Part shown: in pieces, positions 56,471-64,000 of the stretch
How positions within the stretch are numbered: the first letter of the stretch is position 1
Layout: every line of letters starts with the position of its first letter
Assembly: GCF_004683865.2 (NCBI RefSeq)
Contig: NZ_CP038439.1
Coordinates: 38,501 to 102,500, forward strand
Length of the DNA: 64,000 bases
Source: Paracoccus liaowanqingii
GTDB taxonomy: Bacteria > Pseudomonadota > Alphaproteobacteria > Rhodobacterales > Rhodobacteraceae
Direction: 5' to 3'
Notes under the pieces: generated by a model
The model's database searches: none
Told to the model about the DNA's origin: nothing
What the model saw: the letters and a program-made list of their open reading frames with translations, nothing else
Made by a program: the position numbers and the translations under genes

Positions 56471-57385
56471 TCAATTCTGCCGCGCCTGCAGGTCGGTGTC
56501 GCGCAGGCGGTATTCCACGATCTCGGTCCGTTGCAGGAACAGGAAGTTGTCGTCCGAGATCATCGTGATCCGGATGCCGGTCCCGTCATGCCAGACCGAA
56601 ATGCCTTCCAGGTTGTCGTATTGCAGGGACCGCGTCTCCAGCAGGATCTGATCCTCCTGCAGCACGCCGGGGGTCAGCTGCATCCGCCGGATGCGCGAGG
56701 AAAAGCCCAGGATGCCGCGAAAGTCGCGTTCCAGCAGATAGAGCCAGCCGTCGGGGCCGAAATCGGCGCCCACCGCCAGCCAGCGCGGATCGCGGCGGAT
56801 CGTGGCGTATTCGGTCCATTCGCCGTCGAAGGCCAGCACGGTGAAGGGCGTGGCCTCGTTGCCGGACCGTTCGGGCACGGCGACCATCAGCCCGTCCGCG
56901 TCGATGGCCAGCGCCTCCAGCCCGGAATTGATGCCCATGCCGGGCAGCTTGGGAGGGCGGGGCAGGGGGGTGGCGGCGGCGTCGGGATCGTCATAGCGCG
57001 CGACGCGGTCCAGCCCCTCGAAGCTGACGAGGATGCGGCCTTCGGCGTCCAGGGCGATCCCCTCGCTGTCGCCGATATAGCCCGGCGGCAGGGGAGTGCC
57101 CTCGCTGTCCTTCAGATGCGCGCGGCCCGCGACGGCCATGCCGCGCACCAGCCCCTGCGGGTCGCGTTCCACCCGGCCCCAGTACAGGTGCGCGCGGTCG
57201 GTCAGGGCATGAAAGCCGGTGCCGTCGGGGCTGATCTGGATCGCGGAGAAGCCGCCGAAGCTGGCCTGGGGTTCCGACCAGACATGGGTGCCCACGTAAT
57301 CGAGCACCGCGCCCGCGTGAACGGGCGCGGTGGCCAGGGTCGCCCCCAGGGCAAGGCCTAGGGTGCGGATGCGACGGTCGAGCAT
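56471..57385 (-). CDS. Secreted esterase-like phytase-domain protein
   Basis: 304 aa. Signal peptide (LGLALGATLATAPVHAGA). The beta-propeller matches the phytase-like esterase domain (PF13449-type): FGGFSAIQISPDGTGFHALTDRAHL, GDSEGIALDAEGRILVSFEG, NSGLEALAIDADGLMVAVPE and NLEGISVWHDGTGIRITMISDDN. Periplasmic, activity unproven. It overlaps the mepA stop codon region at its start, so it is likely co-transcribed with mepA. Confidence 0.87.
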   Translation of the reverse strand: MLDRRIRTLGLALGATLATAPVHAGAVLDYVGTHVWSEPQASFGGFSAIQISPDGTGFHALTDRAHLYWGRVERDPQGLVRGMAVAGRAHLKDSEGTPLPPGYIGDSEGIALDAEGRILVSFEGLDRVARYDDPDAAATPLPRPPKLPGMGINSGLEALAIDADGLMVAVPERSGNEATPFTVLAFDGEWTEYATIRRDPRWLAVGADFGPDGWLYLLERDFRGILGFSSRIRRMQLTPGVLQEDQILLETRSLQYDNLEGISVWHDGTGIRITMISDDNFLFLQRTEIVEYRLRDTDLQARQN

Positions 57386-58221
57386 TGCGCGGGCAGGTCG
57401 GCCATCCGGTAGGTGCGGGGGTGGCGATAGTTGGGGTCCGGGGTCGAGGGCTGGGCCCGGCTGGGGTCGATGCGGATGTTCACCCATTCCTGCGCATCCG
57501 CGCAGCCGTCGCCCTCCGGGATCGGCGCCGGGGTCTGGCACATCGAGCCGGGGGGGCAGTTCATGCGGACATGGAAATGATAGTCGTGGTTGTTGATGGG
57601 GCGGATCTTGCGCAGCCAGTCGCGGTTGCCCGTCTCCATCTGGCACATCGCGACCTTGGCCACGGGATCGACGAAGATGCGTTCCACCCGCGGATCGCGG
57701 GCGGCGGCGCGCATGATCGACATGTGGGCGCCGGTCCAGTTGCCCGACAGCGCCGTGCCCCCGTTCGCCACGACCGAGACCGAGGACAGGTTCTCGCGCT
57801 GCTGCGGCGACAGCGACAAGGACGAGGGCGGCAGCATCCAGATGTCGGCGTCCAGCCCCAGCTGGTGGCTGGCATGGCCCGAGGTCATCGGCCCGCCGCG
57901 CGGCTGGCTGATGTCGCCGATGTAGAGCCCCCGCCAGCCCGCCTGCTGCGCGGCGCGCGACAGGCCGACCAGAAAGTCGATCATCACCGGATGGCCCCAG
58001 TTGCGGTTCCGCGACAGGCGCATCGACTGCCAGCTGGCCCCCGAATCGGGCATCTGAACGAAGCCCTGGCCGCAGCCCTGGGAATAGTTGCCGATCGACA
58101 CGGCGGGGCCTTGGGACGGGCCGCGGAAGCTGCCGAAGACATCCTTGGCAAGCTGTTGCGCCGAGGCGGGCAAAGCCAGCCCCAGCAGAAGGGCGGCGGC
58201 GGTCAGGGTCTTGCGGATCAC
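57358..58221 (-). CDS. mepA: Penicillin-insensitive murein endopeptidase MepA
   Basis: 287 aa from a GTG at 58221. Signal peptide TLTAAALLLGLALPASAQ. Zinc/catalytic motifs of the LAS (M74) metallopeptidases: SGHASHQLGLDADIWM and NNHDYHFHVRMNCP; several conserved Cys (NYSQGCGQGF, CPPGSMCQTP, DGCADAQEW) for disulfides in the periplasm. Cuts the D-Ala-mDAP crosslinks of peptidoglycan. Overlaps the upstream MFS gene (GTGA) and the downstream phytase-like gene. Confidence 0.94.
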   Translation of the reverse strand: MIRKTLTAAALLLGLALPASAQQLAKDVFGSFRGPSQGPAVSIGNYSQGCGQGFVQMPDSGASWQSMRLSRNRNWGHPVMIDFLVGLSRAAQQAGWRGLYIGDISQPRGGPMTSGHASHQLGLDADIWMLPPSSLSLSPQQRENLSSVSVVANGGTALSGNWTGAHMSIMRAAARDPRVERIFVDPVAKVAMCQMETGNRDWLRKIRPINNHDYHFHVRMNCPPGSMCQTPAPIPEGDGCADAQEWVNIRIDPSRAQPSTPDPNYRHPRTYRMADLPAQCSTVASAP

Positions 58222-59615
58222 GGGTCGGTTTCTCCTTCCGGGTCGACCCACCCTAGCAGAAGCAGCGCGACAAGAAAGATCACGATCAGCGGAAGGAAGC
58301 CAAGCCGCTGGCTGCCGGTCAGGTCGGTGGTCACCGCGATCAGGAAGGGCGCCAGGAAGGCCGTGGCCTTGCCCGACAGCGCGTAAAGGCCGAAGCCCTC
58401 GGTCGCGCGCTCGGGCGTGGTGTGGCGGACCATCATCGTGCGGCTGGCCGATTGCAGCGCCCCGCCCGCGCCCCCGATCACCGCCCCGCAGGCGAAGAAG
58501 ATCAGGTCGGGCAGGCGCAGCCCGGCCAGCAGCGGCGCCTCGGGGGCGGGGATGCCGAAGACCGATGTCCGGTCCATGCCCACCAGCAGCAGGCAGACCG
58601 CCGACAGCGCCAGGATGCAGGCCGCGATCACCGCGCGCGGCCCGAAGGCGCGGTCGGCGCGGCCCCCCAGCCAGCTGATGAGCGCGGCCGAGATCGCGCT
58701 GACGACCCCGAAGATGCCCGCGAGGAAGACGGGCCAGCCCAGCACCGTGCCCGCATAGACGCCGCCGAAGCCGTAGAGCGCGTTCAGCGCGTCGCGCGAG
58801 AACATCGACGAGGCCAGCCACGCGGCCAGGCTGCGCCGGTGCCGCAGGCTGCGGATCAGCGCCCACAGGTCGGACAGCGCCGCGCGGATGCGAAGGGGGC
58901 GGTGGCCCTCGCGCGGCTCTCGGACCCAGAGGAAGAAGGGGATCATGAAGACCGCGTACCAGATCGCCGTGAAGGGGCCGACGAATCGCGTGCCCTCGCG
59001 CGCGGCGGGATCCAGCCCGAGCAGCGGCGGGATGCCCGCCAGCGTGCGCCCGTTGGGGGTTTCGGCGAACAGGAGCAGCATCAGCGCCAGCGCCACCACG
59101 CCGCCCAGATAGCCGAAGGCATAGCCCGAGCCCGAGATGCGCCCGATCTCGGCCCGGGGCGCCAGGCCCGGCAGCATGGCATTGGTGAAGATGGTCGCGA
59201 ACTCGACCCCGATCAGGCCGATGCCGAACAGCACGACCGCCTGGACCAGCGCCGGATCGCCGCCGGGGCCGAAGGCGGGGGTCAGCCACCACAGGCCCGC
59301 CGAGCCGATCACATAGACACCCGAGAAGATCCAGATCCACGGCATCCGCCGCCCCGAGCTGTCCGCGACCGCGCCCAGCACCGGGGCCGCCAGCGCGATG
59401 ATCGCCCCGCTGATCGCCAGGCCATAGCCCCAGAGCGACTGCGCATGGGCGCCCGCCAGCGTGCTGCTGTCGCCCATGGCGATGAAATGGCGCTTGGCCA
59501 CCTCGGCGAAGTAGATCGAGAAGATGAAGGTCAGCAGCAGGGTGTGGAAGGGCTGGCTGGCCCAGTCAAAGAACCACCAGCCCCAGATGCGCCTGCGGTC
59601 GATCCTGTCCCTCAT
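58218..59615 (-). CDS. UMF1/Atg22-like MFS transporter
   Basis: 465 aa from the ATG at 59615 (AAAGGGG eight bases upstream); an ATG at 59654 is in frame but lacks a ribosome site. About twelve membrane segments; GWWFFDWASQPFHTLLLTFIFSIYF and APVLGAVADSSGRRMPWIW identify the UMF1 family, related to yeast vacuolar amino-acid effluxer Atg22. Substrate unknown. Neighbour mepA suggests a peptidoglycan-fragment or amino-acid link (inference only). Confidence 0.88.
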   Translation of the reverse strand: MRDRIDRRRIWGWWFFDWASQPFHTLLLTFIFSIYFAEVAKRHFIAMGDSSTLAGAHAQSLWGYGLAISGAIIALAAPVLGAVADSSGRRMPWIWIFSGVYVIGSAGLWWLTPAFGPGGDPALVQAVVLFGIGLIGVEFATIFTNAMLPGLAPRAEIGRISGSGYAFGYLGGVVALALMLLLFAETPNGRTLAGIPPLLGLDPAAREGTRFVGPFTAIWYAVFMIPFFLWVREPREGHRPLRIRAALSDLWALIRSLRHRRSLAAWLASSMFSRDALNALYGFGGVYAGTVLGWPVFLAGIFGVVSAISAALISWLGGRADRAFGPRAVIAACILALSAVCLLLVGMDRTSVFGIPAPEAPLLAGLRLPDLIFFACGAVIGGAGGALQSASRTMMVRHTTPERATEGFGLYALSGKATAFLAPFLIAVTTDLTGSQRLGFLPLIVIFLVALLLLGWVDPEGETDP

Positions 59616-59669
59616 CGCGTCCCCTTTGGGCGCGTCCGCGCGCCGTGGCGACATTTGGTCCGGGGCGCG

Positions 59670-60230
59670 TCAGGCTGGCAAGTGAAGTTTCGCATCCTCG
59701 GGGACATGGGGCGGCCAGGGGCGGGTGGCGTCGGCGGCGATCCAGGCGGCGATCCAGTCCGGCAAGGGAGGGCTTTCGGGGGCGTGGCCCATCGCCTCCA
59801 TCACCTGGCCCGGCGGCACCATCCCCTCGGACGAGGTGATGGCCGAGCGGATCAGCACCTGGTTGCAGCATTCGCCGCCGCGCCACATCGACTGTTCCAT
59901 ATAGACGAAGCGGCGGTCCCACCCCACCATGCGCGAGATCATCGTGAAGCGCTGGAAGGCCCGGATGCGCCGGCGGTAGCGGGTCGAGTTGCCCGCCACG
60001 GTGATCCCCCAGCCCCGCGCGCGCAGCACCGGCACCAGCCCGGTGCGGCTGGCCAGCGGGATGCGGCCCAGGTCGAACAGGGTCAGGGTGCGGCCGTTGT
60101 TCAGCTCGATCCACGGGTCCAGGTCCCAGGGCCAGCAGATATGGGTCGAGGCATGCGTTCCGGTCGGCGCAAGGCGGGGCGCGCGGCGGAACTTGAGCAT
60201 CTCCTTGGCGAAGCGGATGAACGGATACAT
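59670..60230 (-). CDS. Acyl-CoA thioesterase-like hotdog protein (THEM6-like)
   Basis: 186 aa. A single 4HBT-like hotdog fold: WPWDLDPWIELNNGRTLTLFDLGRIPLASRTGL, VAGNSTRYRRRIRAFQRFTMISRMVGWDRRFVYMEQSMW. Members act on acyl-CoA or have no known substrate. Cys pair GGECCNQV is unusual. On the same strand as the MFS gene, 54 bases upstream of it. Confidence 0.82.
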   Translation of the reverse strand: MYPFIRFAKEMLKFRRAPRLAPTGTHASTHICWPWDLDPWIELNNGRTLTLFDLGRIPLASRTGLVPVLRARGWGITVAGNSTRYRRRIRAFQRFTMISRMVGWDRRFVYMEQSMWRGGECCNQVLIRSAITSSEGMVPPGQVMEAMGHAPESPPLPDWIAAWIAADATRPWPPHVPEDAKLHLPA

Positions 60231-60378
60231 GGACGGGCCTTTCGTTTCGTCCTGACTGGCCGCGGATCACGGGGGCGTCAAGTCCAACGCGGCGGCATCG
60301 GGTCGCATCGGCTTGCGTCCCCCAGGGTGCGCGGCCATAACGGGCCCACATCGCGTGCGACATGACGAAGGAGCGAGA

Positions 60379-60671
60379 ATGGGAACGCTGTACGAAGCCC
60401 TGCAACTGATCCTGCAGGTCCTGTGGTTCATCATGATCGTGCACATCATCATGTCCTGGCTGATCAACTTCCAGGTCCTGAACCTGCGCCAGCCGCTGGT
60501 CGCGCAGATCTGGGACGGGCTGAACCGGCTTCTGGAGCCGATCTATCGCCCGATCCGCCGCATGCTGCCCGATCTGGGGGGGCTGGATCTGGCCCCGCTG
60601 ATCGTCTTCATCGTCATCATCATCGCTCAGCGGGCCCTGGCCAACAACGCGGGCTTCTTCTACGGCGCCTG

Positions 60672-60672
<1 letters not shown>
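60379..60672 (+). CDS. YggT-family membrane protein
   Basis: 97 aa. Two hydrophobic segments (LILQVLWFIMIVHIIMSWLI and LIVFIVIIIAQRAL) around the conserved LNRLLEPIYRPIRRMLPDLGGLDLAPL. YggT proteins are inner-membrane proteins linked with cell division or osmotic tolerance; function poorly defined. ATG after AAGGAGCGAGA. Overlaps recQ by one base (TGATG). Confidence 0.92.
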
Positions 60673-62708
<2,036 letters not shown>

Positions 62709-62779
62709 CGCGGCCCCGGATCGGGGGCGGCAGGGGGGTCAACGGAACGTGATGCGTCCGAAGGCTTATGGGCCGCGTG

Positions 62780-62794
62780 CATCATGGCATGATG
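62780..62794. promoter_or_regulatory. Inverted repeat upstream of msrP
   Basis: CATCAT-GGC-ATGATG, 46 bases before the msrP start. A plausible operator for a stress regulator; no regulator identified. Confidence 0.4.
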
Positions 62795-62840
62795 ACCGCG
62801 CGCGCCCTCGGGCGTGCCTAGGCCCCGATCGGAGGATATC

Positions 62841-63758
62841 ATGAAGCTGAACTGGTCTGACGTCACACCGCACCGGATGTTCCTGGACAGGCGCAAGTTC
62901 ATGGCGACCTCGGTCGCGGGTCTGGCCTTGGCGGGTCGTGCCGGGGCCCAGTCCCCGGGCACGATGACGGGCGCGCCCTCGCCTTTGTCCACCGACCAGA
63001 CGCCGAACACCTTCGAGGAGATCACCAACTACAACAATTTCTACGAATTCGGCACCGGCAAGGAAGACCCCGCCCGCAATGCCCATACGCTGACCACCGA
63101 CCCCTGGTCGGTCGAGATCGGCGGCATGGTCGAACGCCCCGGCAGCTACGGCGTCGAGGACCTAGCCCCCGACAACGCGCTGGAGGAACGCATCTACCGG
63201 CTGCGCTGCGTCGAGGCATGGTCGATGGTCATCCCCTGGATCGGCGTGCCCCTGGCCGGCGTGCTGGCCAAGGTCGGCGTGCAGCCCGGCGCGCAATATG
63301 TCGAGTTCGAGACCTTGGTGCGCCCCGAGGAGATGGTCGGCCAGCAGCGCGCGATCCTGGACTGGCCCTATCGCGAGGGGCTGCGCCTGGACGAGGCGAT
63401 GAACCCGCTGACCATCCTGGCCACGGGCCTCTACGACCAGCCCATGCCCAACCAGAACGGCGCGCCGATCCGGCTGGTCGTGCCGTGGAAATACGGCTTC
63501 AAGTCGATCAAGTCGATCGTGCGGATCACCCTGACCGAACGCCAGCCGGTGAACACCTGGAAGCAGCTGCAGGCCAGCGAATACGGCTTCTATGCCAATG
63601 TGAATCCCCAGGTCGACCATCCCCGCTGGAGCCAGGCCACCCACCGGGTGATCGGCGCGGGCCTGTTCGGGGGCCGCGAGGAGACGCAGATGTTCAACGG
63701 CTATGGCGAGCAGGTGGCCTCGATGTATGCCGGAATGGACCTCTCGGTGGATTACTGA
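62841..63758 (+). CDS. msrP: Protein-methionine-sulfoxide reductase catalytic subunit MsrP
   Basis: 305 aa. Tat signal DRRKFMATSVAGLALAG exports the folded molybdopterin enzyme; the Mo-ligand Cys123 is in YRLRCVEAWSMVIPWIG. NPLTILATGLYDQPMPNQNGAPIRLVVPWKYGFK is the conserved substrate-domain stretch. It reduces methionine sulfoxide in periplasmic proteins with electrons from MsrQ. ATG after GGAGGATATC. msrQ overlaps its stop codon (TGATG). Confidence 0.97.
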   Translation: MKLNWSDVTPHRMFLDRRKFMATSVAGLALAGRAGAQSPGTMTGAPSPLSTDQTPNTFEEITNYNNFYEFGTGKEDPARNAHTLTTDPWSVEIGGMVERPGSYGVEDLAPDNALEERIYRLRCVEAWSMVIPWIGVPLAGVLAKVGVQPGAQYVEFETLVRPEEMVGQQRAILDWPYREGLRLDEAMNPLTILATGLYDQPMPNQNGAPIRLVVPWKYGFKSIKSIVRITLTERQPVNTWKQLQASEYGFYANVNPQVDHPRWSQATHRVIGAGLFGGREETQMFNGYGEQVASMYAGMDLSVDY

Positions 63759-64000
63759 TGCGGCGCAGCCTGAACGATGCGCTGCGACGGCTGCCGGTCT
63801 GGGCGGTCTGGCTGGGTGGGGCGCTGCCCTTCGCCCTGATCCTCTGGGACATCTTCACCGGCGGCCTGGGCGTCGACCCGGTGGCCGAGATCGAGCACCG
63901 CCTTGGCCGCACCGCGCTGTACTTCCTGGCGGCGGGGCTGGCGGTCACGCCGCTGCTGCGCCTGACGGGGATCACCCTGATGCGGTTCCGCCGGGCGTTG
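63758..64000 (+). CDS. msrQ: MsrQ heme-binding membrane subunit, N-terminal part
   Basis: First 81 codons only; the gene runs past the window. MRRSLNDALRRLPVWAVWLG, then DPVAEIEHRLGRTALYFLAAG and LTGITLMRFRRAL match the start of the MsrQ/YedZ family, with the first heme-ligand region. Passes electrons from quinones to MsrP. Coupled to msrP by TGATG overlap. Confidence 0.93.
   Translation, partial: MRRSLNDALRRLPVWAVWLGGALPFALILWDIFTGGLGVDPVAEIEHRLGRTALYFLAAGLAVTPLLRLTGITLMRFRRAL

Overview
The window is about 64 kb of very GC-rich, gene-dense bacterial chromosome. Gene content points to an alphaproteobacterium of the Rhodobacteraceae, most likely Paracoccus or a close relative. Pointers are the order purH-lspA-DUF3035 lipoprotein-paired M16 peptidases, the order DUF3576 lipoprotein-leuS-lptE-holA, a membrane-bound ferritin/VIT1 iron exporter, SdhAF4 (DUF1674), MsrP/MsrQ, an endonuclease-type MutL, and dispersed GC-rich intergenic repeats with a GGGATATTT core that I associate with this family. 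I see no rRNA, tRNA, CRISPR array, insertion sequence or prophage. Almost everything is chromosomal housekeeping, in short operons whose genes often overlap by ATGA or TGATG.

Layout. 0-6.2 kb: the 3' end of rlmN, rsgA, a LOG-family protein, dapD, a YaiI protein, an ExoD-like protein, an AEC transporter and a frameshifted mbfA. 6.2-9.0 kb: a minus-strand group with a TusA-like protein, a DUF2478 protein and a LuxR-type two-component pair. 9.1-11.2 kb: free methionine sulfoxide reductase, a GFA protein, a LysE exporter and an RluA-type pseudouridine synthase. 11.2-15.3 kb: a VTT membrane protein, a Tat-exported metallo-hydrolase, a saccharopine dehydrogenase-like enzyme and a periplasmic sugar dehydrogenase. 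15.3-24.4 kb (minus strand): mutL, a two-gene M16 peptidase, a cytochrome P450, a DUF3035 lipoprotein, lspA and purH. 24.5-34 kb: rsmB, sdhAF4, an amidase, an aminotransferase, ftsK, a DUF2268-like protein, a rhomboid protease, Trm112-like and LON-domain proteins. 34-44.4 kb: a CnoX-type thioredoxin, an NhaC antiporter, xth, an MFS transporter, a glutathionyl-hydroquinone reductase, an OmpR-type regulator, a ribA fusion, an L,D-transpeptidase, a YggS protein and a porin. 44.6-50.5 kb: DUF3576 lipoprotein-leuS-lptE-holA-flavoprotein. 50.4-64 kb: a GST, an SLT lipoprotein, a ModE-like regulator, a thiolase, lactate permease, a queuosine-precursor transporter, a phytase-like esterase, mepA, a UMF1 MFS protein, a thioesterase, YggT, recQ and msrPQ (msrQ runs off the end).

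Functional threads. Cell-envelope work: lspA, lptE, DUF3035, mepA, an L,D-transpeptidase, an SLT lipoprotein and a porin. Repair of oxidised or damaged molecules: MsrPQ, fRMsr, MutL, RecQ, Xth. Lysine/diaminopimelate synthesis: dapD, with a DapC-like aminotransferase elsewhere. Translation: rlmN, rsgA, rsmB, leuS, a Trm112-like protein.

I did not find a clear new defence or biosynthetic system. The best leads are: (1) a dispersed repeat whose copies supply the C-terminal tails of at least two proteins and sit in frame inside a flavoprotein gene; (2) an iron-exporter gene broken by one missing G in a homopolymer; (3) an 18-codon ORF with an exceptionally strong Shine-Dalgarno sequence downstream of the queuosine-precursor transporter; (4) several exact palindromes or phased motifs between divergent genes that look like operators; (5) a structured 3' UTR after the OmpR-type regulator that may hold a small RNA.
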